Shown here: positions 33,908 to 41,671 of the stretch, one piece after another
How the letters are laid out: the number at the start of each line of letters is the position of its first letter
How positions within the stretch are numbered: position 1 is the first letter of the stretch
DNA from: Caminibacter mediatlanticus TB-2
GTDB taxonomy: Bacteria; Campylobacterota; Campylobacteria; Campylobacterales; Nautiliaceae
NCBI RefSeq assembly: GCF_005843985.1
Contig: NZ_CP040463.1
Location: forward strand, 1,042,001-1,106,000
Length of the DNA: 64,000 bases
Reading direction: 5' to 3'
Position numbers and translations under genes: made by a program
The notes under the pieces: generated by a model
What the model was told of the DNA's origin: nothing
What the model saw: only the letters and a program-made list of their open reading frames with translations
Database searches by the model: none

Positions 33908-35072
33908 AAATATATTATTATTACAAGGTCCTATGGGAGATTTTTTTAAAAGATTAGATAATTTTCTAAGAAGTCAAAATTACTCAACTTATAGGATAGG
34001 TTTTAATTTAGGAGATTATTTTTATTCAAATAAAGATAATTATTTTGCTTTTAAGGGAGAAAAAAAAGATTGGGAACACTATATAAAAAATTTTTTAAAA
34101 AAAAAACAAATTGATAAAATAATTTTATTTGGTGATTGTAGATTTTATCAGAAAAAAACAATTCAAATTGCAAAAAAAATGAATATTGATATTTATGTTT
34201 TTGAAGAAGGATATATAAGACCTGATTTTGTCACTTTTGAAAAATGGGGAGTTAATAATTTTTCTTTAATTCCAAGAGAAAAAGAATTTTATGAAAAAAA
34301 TAATATAAAATTAGATTTAAAAATAAAACCTGTAAATTTTTCTTATTATAAAATGGCAAAAAGTGCAACAATTTATTATTTATTAGCTTATTTTGGAAAG
34401 TTTCTTTATCCTAATTATGAACATCATAGAGAATTAAATCCATATAAAGAATTTTTTTATGGAATTAGAAACTTTTATAGAAAATATAAATATAAATATA
34501 TTGAAAAAAACTTATTAAATAAAATCATAAATTTAAAATATTTTTTTGTACCATTGCAAACTTATAATGATTTCCAAATAAAAGTACATTCTGATTTTAA
34601 ATCTATAGAAGAATTTATTGAATTGGTATTATTATCTTTTAGCAAAAATGCACCTAAAAATATATTTATAGTAATAAAACATCATCCAATGGATAGAGGT
34701 AGAAAAGATTATAAAAATTTTATTTTTAATTTATCTAAAAAATTTGGAATAGAAAACAGGGTCATTGTAGTTTATGATTTACACTTACCTACTTTATTAA
34801 AAAATACATTAGGAACGGTAACAATAAATTCCACAGTTGGATTACAAGCCTTATATCATAATTCACCAGTAAAAGCATTAGGCAAAGCTATATATGATAT
34901 AAATGGATTAACAGATCAAAAAAATTTAAATGAATTTTGGATAAATCCAACTAAACCAAATAAAAGACTTTTTAATAACTATAGAAATTATTTAATCAAA
35001 CATACTCAAATAAATGGAAGCTTTTATGGTTATTTTGACTTTAATGATTTTAAAAAAAAGTTCAGTAGTTAA
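33894..35072 (+). CDS. kpsS: Capsule Kdo-linker transferase KpsS
   Basis: KpsS adds the first Kdo to phosphatidylglycerol in the capsule lipid anchor. The 392 residues have LLLQGPMGDFFKRLDNFL (GPxGxFFxxL opening), FGDCRFYQKKTIQIAKK, VFEEGYIRPDFVTFE, VPLQTYNDFQIKVHSDF and IKHHPMDRGRKDY, all typical. The ATG overlaps the end of kpsC by 14 bases. It is the last gene of the capsule operon. Together with kpsMTED and kpsC it shows an ABC-exported, lipid-anchored capsule. Confidence 0.95.
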   Translation: MKSCKNILLLQGPMGDFFKRLDNFLRSQNYSTYRIGFNLGDYFYSNKDNYFAFKGEKKDWEHYIKNFLKKKQIDKIILFGDCRFYQKKTIQIAKKMNIDIYVFEEGYIRPDFVTFEKWGVNNFSLIPREKEFYEKNNIKLDLKIKPVNFSYYKMAKSATIYYLLAYFGKFLYPNYEHHRELNPYKEFFYGIRNFYRKYKYKYIEKNLLNKIINLKYFFVPLQTYNDFQIKVHSDFKSIEEFIELVLLSFSKNAPKNIFIVIKHHPMDRGRKDYKNFIFNLSKKFGIENRVIVVYDLHLPTLLKNTLGTVTINSTVGLQALYHNSPVKALGKAIYDINGLTDQKNLNEFWINPTKPNKRLFNNYRNYLIKHTQINGSFYGYFDFNDFKKKFSS

Positions 35073-35107
35073 TTTAAATATTAAAAAAGTTTTTTGTCAT
35101 GTACAAT

Positions 35108-35152
35108 TAACTTCTAACTTCTTTGGAATATATTTTGTTTAGAAAACAAATA
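35108..35152. terminator. Weak hairpin between convergent kpsS and the DUF72 gene
   Basis: The 113-base gap between kpsS and the converging gene contains TATTTTGTTT/AAACAAATA (35131-35152, loop AGA, one bulge), a 9-bp all-AT-rich stem that could stop transcription from either side. Two heptamers TAACTTC lie at 35108-35121. A run AAAAAAGTTTTTT near the kpsS end is another candidate. None is a textbook terminator. Confidence 0.3.
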
Positions 35153-35185
35153 CTTAACATAATGTATATTCTCTTGAAAAGAATT

Positions 35186-35881
35186 TTATTTCTCTATTAA
35201 TTTTCTAAACCTTAAAGCATCATAAGGTGCACTCACATCATCAGTATTATTAAAGTAGCAAAAACCTGTATTTGAATGATTTATTATAGTTTGTAAGAAT
35301 TCATCAGGATAACTTCCCTTATATTTTCCACTATATCCATGAAATCTTGTATAAGTAAAATTTGCAGTTTTCTCTAAAACAAACGGCTGATTAAAGTCAT
35401 GCCAAACTAATGCTATATTGTAATTTCTTAGTAAATTATATATTTTATCATTATACCAGGTTTTGTGTCTAAACTCTATTGCATATTTATATTGGAATTT
35501 TATATTGATTAAGAATTCATTTAATAATGAATAATCATACTTTAAACTTGGAGGTAATTGAAAAAGTATTGCTCCTAAATACTCCTCTAATGGAGAAATA
35601 AGTTCTAAAAACTTATTTGTTTTATCAAAATTTTTCAATTTATATGTATGAGTAATTATTTTATTTGCTTTTATGCTTAAAATCAAGTTTAATTTTTTTA
35701 ATTTATATTTCCAAGATTTTATTGTTGCTTCTTTTGGTATTTTATAAAACATTGAATTTAATTCTAATGAATTAAAGTACTTAACATAATATTCTAACCA
35801 TTTTGATTTTAGTAATTCATCTGGATAAAATTTACCTTTCCATTTTGAGTAATTAAATCCACTTGTACCTACAAAAAACAT
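35186..35881 (-). CDS. DUF72 family protein
   Basis: A TIM-barrel-like protein of 231 residues of the DUF72/YecE family, whose function is not established. Typical features are the opening FVGTSGFNYSKWKGKFYP, FNSLELNSMFYKIP, LFQLPPSLKYD, YAIEFRHKTWYN and the end FCYFNNTDDVSAPYDALRFRKL. The start overlaps the end of the TRAP permease by one base, so it is probably co-transcribed as the last gene of that unit. Confidence 0.92.
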   Translation of the reverse strand: MFFVGTSGFNYSKWKGKFYPDELLKSKWLEYYVKYFNSLELNSMFYKIPKEATIKSWKYKLKKLNLILSIKANKIITHTYKLKNFDKTNKFLELISPLEEYLGAILFQLPPSLKYDYSLLNEFLINIKFQYKYAIEFRHKTWYNDKIYNLLRNYNIALVWHDFNQPFVLEKTANFTYTRFHGYSGKYKGSYPDEFLQTIINHSNTGFCYFNNTDDVSAPYDALRFRKLIEK

Positions 35882-37173
35882 TATTTAACCAATAAATATA
35901 CCAAATTAGGATAAAAAAGTATAATTAGCAATGCTATTATTTGAATAATAATAAATGGAATTACACCTTTATATAAATCAGTTGTTTTAATTAATTTACC
36001 AGCTGCTCCTTTTAAATAAAATAAACTAAATCCAAAAGGAGGAGTTAGAAATGATGTTTGTAAATTTATAGCAATAAGTAATGCAAACCATAAAGGGTCT
36101 ATATCAAATTCCTCAACTATTGGAAGTAAAATTGGTATTACAATAAATGTAATTTCAATAAAATCAATAAAAAAACCTAAAATAAATATCAAAATCATAG
36201 TAATAGCAATAAAAATGTACTTATTAGAAATTGAATCGGTAAAGAATTCAGTTACAATATCCCCTGCCCCAGACTCATTAAAAACAAGAGAAAATGCTGT
36301 TGCACCAATTAAAATCATAAAAATCATAGCAGTAATTTTAACAGTTTCTACACTTGCATATCTTAACAGCTCAAAACTAAAAGTTCTATAAAAAATTGTA
36401 AGTATTATTGCACCAAGTGCTCCAATTGCTGCAGATTCGGTAGGAGTTGCAAATCCTGCAAAAATACTTCCAAGAACTATTGCAATTAATACAAATGGAG
36501 CAATTAGTGATTTAATTGCATTAATTAATATTTGTTTATAGTTTTTATCTGTTTTAATTAGAGGTGCAATGTCTGGTTTTATAAAAGCAATTATTAATAC
36601 ATATAACATATAAAGTCCAACAATAATAATACCTGGGATTATAGCTGCTTTAAACAAATCCCCTACACTAATATTCATAACAGCCCCAAGAATAATTAAA
36701 ACAATACTTGGTGGTATAAGTTGACCAAGTGTCCCACTTGCTGCAATTACTCCACTTGCAAGTGATGGTGAATATCCATGTTTAAGCATTATTGGAAGAG
36801 AAATTATAGTCATCATAACAACACTTGCACCAACAATTCCAGTAGAAGCAGCCAATACCGCTCCAACAATTATGATTGCAATTGCAAGACCACCTCTTAT
36901 TGGACCAAAAAGCTCACCAATTGATTCGAGCATATTTTCTGCAATTTTACTTTTTTCTAAAATAAATCCCATAAAAATAAACAAAGGCACTGCCATTAGT
37001 GTAAAATTTTGCATAATTCCATAAATTCTATATGGTAAAAGTCCAAAAACATCAAGACCGATATTTGGGTCAATTAATGCTGCAAAAATAGCACTTGCAC
37101 CAAATGCAAAAGCAACAGGAATTCCAATCATAAGTAAAATGAATGCAACTACAAATAAAATAATACCTGTCAT
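35881..37173 (-). CDS. dctM: TRAP transporter large permease (DctM family)
   Basis: DctM is the main membrane channel of a TRAP transporter, which uses an ion gradient to import organic acids delivered by a binding protein. The 430 residues are almost wholly hydrophobic (about 12 helices). IPVAFAFGASAIFAALID, AVPLFIFMGFILEKS, GASVVMMTIISLPIML, GTLGQLIPPSIVLIILG and QTSFLTPPFGFSLFYLKG are the family signatures. It abuts dctQ, but no binding protein gene (dctP) is in the neighbourhood, so the substrate cannot be guessed. Confidence 0.95.
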   Translation of the reverse strand: MTGIILFVVAFILLMIGIPVAFAFGASAIFAALIDPNIGLDVFGLLPYRIYGIMQNFTLMAVPLFIFMGFILEKSKIAENMLESIGELFGPIRGGLAIAIIIVGAVLAASTGIVGASVVMMTIISLPIMLKHGYSPSLASGVIAASGTLGQLIPPSIVLIILGAVMNISVGDLFKAAIIPGIIIVGLYMLYVLIIAFIKPDIAPLIKTDKNYKQILINAIKSLIAPFVLIAIVLGSIFAGFATPTESAAIGALGAIILTIFYRTFSFELLRYASVETVKITAMIFMILIGATAFSLVFNESGAGDIVTEFFTDSISNKYIFIAITMILIFILGFFIDFIEITFIVIPILLPIVEEFDIDPLWFALLIAINLQTSFLTPPFGFSLFYLKGAAGKLIKTTDLYKGVIPFIIIQIIALLIILFYPNLVYLLVK

Positions 37174-37763
37174 TAGTTACCTTTATGATGTTTTAATTGG
37201 TAATATATTTTTTTAAGTTCAGCTATTGATTGTAAATAAACCATTAAAAAAGCCCAAATCATTGCACTTTTTATAATCCATCTACAACAAAGCCCCCCTG
37301 GGTCTCCACTTGATTCGTGTTGAGCATAACTCATTTGCACAAACGGAATAGCTTCAATTACTATAAGGGTTGATAAAGGTATAATAAAAAAAAGAATAGT
37401 TATTATGTTTATAATTTTTTTTACTTTAAATGGAAATTTATCATAAAAAATATCAACTCTAACGTGTTTATCATGACATAAAGCATACGCAATTGCAAAT
37501 AAAAAAGTTATATCAAATAAATGCCATTCAAGCTCTTGCAGTGCAATACTTCCTCCTGAGAATAATTTTCTTGTTATTACGTCATAACTCACAAGCAATG
37601 TTAAAGTTATTAAAGAAAAAACTGAAATATACATAAAAAGGCGAGTCAATTTTTCTATGACAAAATCAATTTTAGGTATAAATGAAAAAATAATTGCAAT
37701 AACTATTGAAACAAAAATTACATTATCAATATTTTCTGTAAGTAGATTAATTAAATTATCCAT
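37173..37763 (-). CDS. dctQ: TRAP transporter small permease (DctQ family)
   Basis: DctQ is the four-helix small membrane subunit of the TRAP transporter. The 196 residues have four hydrophobic segments with YDVITRKLFSGGSIALQELEW and FDITFLFAIAYALCHDKHVRVDIF, the conserved core of the family. The segment SGDPGGLCCRWIIKSAM near the C-terminus also matches DctQ proteins paired with this class of DctM. It precedes dctM, sharing one base. Confidence 0.92.
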   Translation of the reverse strand: MDNLINLLTENIDNVIFVSIVIAIIFSFIPKIDFVIEKLTRLFMYISVFSLITLTLLVSYDVITRKLFSGGSIALQELEWHLFDITFLFAIAYALCHDKHVRVDIFYDKFPFKVKKIINIITILFFIIPLSTLIVIEAIPFVQMSYAQHESSGDPGGLCCRWIIKSAMIWAFLMVYLQSIAELKKIYYQLKHHKGN

Positions 37764-37772
37764 TTTATACCT

Positions 37773-39182
37773 TTATAAATATTCTGGAGCATCATTGCTA
37801 AAAATAATTAAATCACCACTTCTTGTTACATCAGCTAATATTTTTTCTAAATTTTTTTTATCTTTTAAAACTATTTTTTCTATTGTTATGTTATCACATA
37901 ATGTTTTTTTATTAATTTGACCTGTAATTATAGCTAAATCAAATGTTTTATTAATTGCTTTTGCAAGTTTAATATTTAAATTTTCATTACCTTCTATAAT
38001 TCCAGGAGTTACTATTATTTTTCTTCCTGGATGTGTTTTTATTAATTTAAAACTTTTTAACATTCCTTCAATGTTTCCATTAAAACTATCATCAATAATT
38101 ATTTTCCCCCCTACTTCAATTTTTTGAAGTCTATGAGGTATTGGTTCAAGTTTTAATACCTTTTCTTTAATAGTTTCTATATCTAAAAATTCTAATGCTT
38201 GGTAAATTGCAAGAGAAATATTTATTGCATTAAATTCTCCTAAAATATTGCATTCAAAATGATGTAATTCACCATTTATTTCTAAATCCCATTCTAACTT
38301 TTCAAGAGTTGCTTTTATATTATGGATTTTATCTTTTATTTTAATCACATTTTCCCGATAAGGAATATCATAAGAAAATCCTTTTATTAAATTATTACTT
38401 TCAAAAACTTCAAGTTTTGTTTTTTCAATATTTTCAATTGTTTTAAAATATTCTAAATGTTGAGGTCCTATTTTTCCTAAAATAGCATAATGATTTTCTA
38501 AAAATTTTACTATTGTCTTTATATCACCTCTCTCTCTTGCCCCAGCTTCTGTAATGTAAATTTCTGTATCCTCAGGAAGAGATGTATTAATATCTAAAAT
38601 TATTCCTTTAATAGTATTTACACTTCTTGGAGTTTTATATGCTTTAAACTTATCTTTTAAAAGTTGATAAACAAAATTTTTTATTGAAGTTTTACCATAA
38701 CTGCCTGTAATAGTTATAATTTTTGGATTGATCTTTTGAATTTTCTTTTTAGCTTTTTTCTTATACATAAAAAATAAAAATTCTTCAATTAAATAACTAA
38801 TTAATAATGCAAGAGATAAAACAACAATTAATGAAAGCCCTGGATTATTATGGTATTTATTCATTACTAATAAATTTAATGTCTCTGTAAAGCCAACTAT
38901 TAACAAAAATCTTTTAACTCTTTTAGTAAAATTAAGAGGTTTGTTAATTTTTCTAAACCAAAAAATTAGAGCTGGTAAATATCCAAAAAACAGATATATC
39001 CAAAAATATTTATAAGCAAAAATATAGGTTATTAATGGAATAATTAAATAAAAAATATGCCATCTGTAATTATGAAAATGAAAAATTATTCTATTAATCT
39101 TGTAGTTGTACCATTGAAGAGTTGTTATCAAGTAAAATGCAATAGCATAAGTAGTTATAAAATGAACAATTAAATCAAACAT
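37773..39182 (-). CDS. murF: UDP-N-acetylmuramoyl-tripeptide-D-alanyl-D-alanine ligase
   Basis: MurF joins D-Ala-D-Ala to the UDP-MurNAc tripeptide in peptidoglycan synthesis. The 469 residues have an N-terminal part with several membrane helices (about 1-150) instead of the usual soluble UDP-binding domain, a form I associate with Campylobacterota. Next is the ATP loop ITGSYGKTSIKNFVYQLL, then TEAGARERGDI, LGEFNAINISLAIYQAL, and PHRLQKIEVGGKIIIDDSF for the C-terminal domain. It lies upstream of ddl's group on the same strand and overlaps the next gene by 8 bases. Confidence 0.9.
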   Translation of the reverse strand: MFDLIVHFITTYAIAFYLITTLQWYNYKINRIIFHFHNYRWHIFYLIIPLITYIFAYKYFWIYLFFGYLPALIFWFRKINKPLNFTKRVKRFLLIVGFTETLNLLVMNKYHNNPGLSLIVVLSLALLISYLIEEFLFFMYKKKAKKKIQKINPKIITITGSYGKTSIKNFVYQLLKDKFKAYKTPRSVNTIKGIILDINTSLPEDTEIYITEAGARERGDIKTIVKFLENHYAILGKIGPQHLEYFKTIENIEKTKLEVFESNNLIKGFSYDIPYRENVIKIKDKIHNIKATLEKLEWDLEINGELHHFECNILGEFNAINISLAIYQALEFLDIETIKEKVLKLEPIPHRLQKIEVGGKIIIDDSFNGNIEGMLKSFKLIKTHPGRKIIVTPGIIEGNENLNIKLAKAINKTFDLAIITGQINKKTLCDNITIEKIVLKDKKNLEKILADVTRSGDLIIFSNDAPEYL

Positions 39183-39834
39183 TTCCTATTCCTTTTATTA
39201 AATAAAAAAGTATATCTTTTTTTGGCAAAGAAATAAATATTGAAAACAAAATCAAATAAGTAATTAAATTAAGTTTTTTATTAGTACTGCAAATTTTTAA
39301 GGCACTACCAAATGATTTTTTAATTTTTCTTCCTGTAATATCTACACTATAAATCTCATCTAAAATTAAATGAGTTAAATATCCTATAAAAACAAAAAAA
39401 CCTAAAAGATAACTTCTTAAAATATCTAAATAAAAAAATTTATATGCAATTAAGGAAATCAAAAACCAAAAAATTAATCCTGCTGGTATTGAATGTATCA
39501 TACCTCTATGCTTAGTTATTTTTTTAAAAAAGAAAAAAAATAGACTCATAAAAATATAACTACTAATCCAAATTAATAATAAATTCAAAACAGGTAATTT
39601 GTTGACATACTTAAATACAATAACAAATGCTATTAAGTTAGAGAAAAAAAATTGGAGTATTTTAAGTGGAGTTGATTTGTCATGGTCAATATCAGGTAAA
39701 ATACCACCAACTATTCCTGCACAAAAATATATAAAAGCATCATTTGGAGTAGATATATTAGAATATCCTACACTAATAGCCCCAATCCCGCTTACAAAAG
39801 CGGAAACATTTAAGTGTGTTGCAAAATTTGCCAA
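39175..39834 (-). CDS. YdjM/DUF457-type membrane-bound metal-dependent hydrolase
   Basis: A small inner-membrane protein of 219 residues with about five hydrophobic segments. ANFATHLNVSAFVSGIGA, GGILPDIDHDKSTP, KHRGMIHSIPAG and GYLTHLILDEIYSVD are the His/Asp motifs of the YdjM (DUF457) family, where they are thought to bind metal. The activity is not well established. The gene sits tightly between murF and acyP in the same operon. Its stop overlaps the murF start. Confidence 0.85.
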   Translation of the reverse strand: MANFATHLNVSAFVSGIGAISVGYSNISTPNDAFIYFCAGIVGGILPDIDHDKSTPLKILQFFFSNLIAFVIVFKYVNKLPVLNLLLIWISSYIFMSLFFFFFKKITKHRGMIHSIPAGLIFWFLISLIAYKFFYLDILRSYLLGFFVFIGYLTHLILDEIYSVDITGRKIKKSFGSALKICSTNKKLNLITYLILFSIFISLPKKDILFYLIKGIGNV

Positions 39835-40107
39835 TTAATACCTTATTTCAAAATCATGAAATTCTATAAATGGAATTTCTTCATATTCAATTTTTTCAAC
39901 TTGACTAAAAGGCGAACCTTCCTTTAATAACTCTAAAAACTCTTCTAATCTCTCAGGAGACTCAATATTAGCAACTGCTTCAACTCTTCCGTCTTCTAAA
40001 TTTTTTACATAGCCTTTGAAGTTATGCTTTTTTGCATTTTCACTTACAAATTTTCTATACCAAACACCTTGGACTTTTCCGCTTACTAAAAAGCGATATG
40101 TTTTCAC
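39835..40107 (-). CDS. acyP: Acylphosphatase
   Basis: Acylphosphatase hydrolyses carboxyl-phosphate bonds. The 90-residue size is typical. The phosphate-binding loop VQGVWYRKF contains the catalytic Arg (W replaces the usual G-F step), and GYVKNLEDGRVEAVA contains the catalytic Asn. The gene begins one base inside the end of ddl, so it is co-transcribed in the ruvA-ddl-acyP group. Confidence 0.95.
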   Translation of the reverse strand: MKTYRFLVSGKVQGVWYRKFVSENAKKHNFKGYVKNLEDGRVEAVANIESPERLEEFLELLKEGSPFSQVEKIEYEEIPFIEFHDFEIRY

Positions 40108-41132
40108 TACTTACCTTTTGCCATTTGAATTTTATTTATATACATATAATCAATTCTAATATCATTTTCTAACTCAACACTTTTAGCCAATTTATCAATT
40201 ACATTTTTAAAATCATCAAATAAATAATTAGCCATACTTCCAGGAATTGGATTAATTTCATTTAAATAAATTATATCATCTTTACAAAAAAAATCGCATC
40301 TTATTAATGCATTTTTAAATATATTATTATAAATTTTTTTAAATTCTGTTTTAAATTTTTCTTTAATTTCTAAATTTTCGTTAATTTTAACTTCTTTTCT
40401 TGAAAAATCCATATATTTTTTATCAAAGTCTAAAAATTCTTTTTTTTCTACTTTTTCAAGTTTAGAAAATATCCACTCATCCCCTGCTTTACAACCAGCT
40501 AAATTATATTCTTCTATTCCTTCAATAAAAGGTTCAACTATTATTAAATCATCAAATTCTCTTGCTACATCAAACGCATAATTCAACTCATCTTGATTTT
40601 TTGCAATACTAACACCAATACTGCTTCCAAGTCTTGCTGGTTTAATAATTACTGGAAAATCAAATTTCGTCTTAGGAGAATCAATGATTTCATATTCAAT
40701 TACATTTACTCTCATCTCTTTTGCATAAGCTTTTGTTAACACTTTATTGTAACTTACACTGCAAGCTTCAACATTAGGAGTAATAGCTTTTATTTTATAA
40801 AATTCAAGCATTGCTGGTATTTTACCATCTTCACCATCTCTTCCATGAATAAGATTTATTACTACATCAAAGTCTAAGAAAAATTCTTTTTTTAAAAGTC
40901 CTTTTTTATATTTAAACCCACCTTTTGTAATTTCAAGCTTTATCGAATTTTTATATTCTCCACTTGCAAAATATTTACTTTTCATATTATCTTTATCTAT
41001 CAAATAAAAATCTCTATTAGAATCTAAAAAAATAAAATATTCGATATTAAGCTTATCTTTTATTGTTATTGCACTAACAATACTTATTTCATGTTCAAAA
41101 CTACTACCTCCAAAAATTAAAGCATATTTCAT
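40107..41132 (-). CDS. ddl: D-alanine-D-alanine ligase
   Basis: Ddl makes the D-Ala-D-Ala dipeptide used by MurF, encoded nearby. The 341 residues have the opening ALIFGGSSFEHEISIVSA, NLIHGRDGEDGKIPAMLE, the ATP-grasp core PVIIKPARLGSSIGVSIA, VEPFIEGIEEYNLA and the metal-binding end YLNEINPIPGSMANYLF. The gene overlaps ruvA by 4 bases. Confidence 0.97.
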   Translation of the reverse strand: MKYALIFGGSSFEHEISIVSAITIKDKLNIEYFIFLDSNRDFYLIDKDNMKSKYFASGEYKNSIKLEITKGGFKYKKGLLKKEFFLDFDVVINLIHGRDGEDGKIPAMLEFYKIKAITPNVEACSVSYNKVLTKAYAKEMRVNVIEYEIIDSPKTKFDFPVIIKPARLGSSIGVSIAKNQDELNYAFDVAREFDDLIIVEPFIEGIEEYNLAGCKAGDEWIFSKLEKVEKKEFLDFDKKYMDFSRKEVKINENLEIKEKFKTEFKKIYNNIFKNALIRCDFFCKDDIIYLNEINPIPGSMANYLFDDFKNVIDKLAKSVELENDIRIDYMYINKIQMAKGK

Positions 41133-41671
41133 TTTATTCCTTTTGAAAGTTTTTTTAAAGCTTCTTTTATTATATCTTCTAAACTTCCATCAAGCCCGCT
41201 AATTGCTTTTAAAATATCAGCCCTTTTAAACCCTAAATTTTCAAGAGCTGTTACAGCCTGTGAAATAATTGGATTAATATTTTCTATTTCAAAATCCCCC
41301 ATCTCCATCAAAATTCTTTTAGCTGATTTTGGTCCAATACCTGGAACTTTTTTTAGTGAATTAATATCTTGTGATGAAATTATACTTATAAACTCATCAG
41401 GTGTAAATGTCGAACAAATTGCAAGTGCTACCTTTGGCCCTACTCCATTTAGTTTTATTAAATTATCAAAAAGTTTTTTTTCATTTTTATTTATAAAACC
41501 ATAAAGGGAATATTCATTTTCTTTTATTATTTCAGTAATATAAAAAATTCCATCTTTTGCATTAGCAAAAGTATTTAAAGATACATTAAGCTCATAAATA
41601 ATATCTCTTACATCTAAAAATATTTTTCCATTATCTTTTTCAAATATTTTTCCCTTTAGAGCTGCTATCAT
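41129..41671 (-). CDS. ruvA: Holliday junction branch migration protein RuvA
   Basis: RuvA binds four-way DNA junctions and loads RuvB. The 180 residues show the OB-like N-terminal domain (MIAALKGKIFEKDNGKIFLD), two helix-hairpin-helix motifs (LIKLNGVGPKVALAICS and LKKVPGIGPKSAKRILMEM) and the small C-terminal RuvB-contact domain (VTALENLGFKRADILKAI). The start overlaps fapA by 32 bases. Confidence 0.97.
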   Translation of the reverse strand: MIAALKGKIFEKDNGKIFLDVRDIIYELNVSLNTFANAKDGIFYITEIIKENEYSLYGFINKNEKKLFDNLIKLNGVGPKVALAICSTFTPDEFISIISSQDINSLKKVPGIGPKSAKRILMEMGDFEIENINPIISQAVTALENLGFKRADILKAISGLDGSLEDIIKEALKKLSKGIK

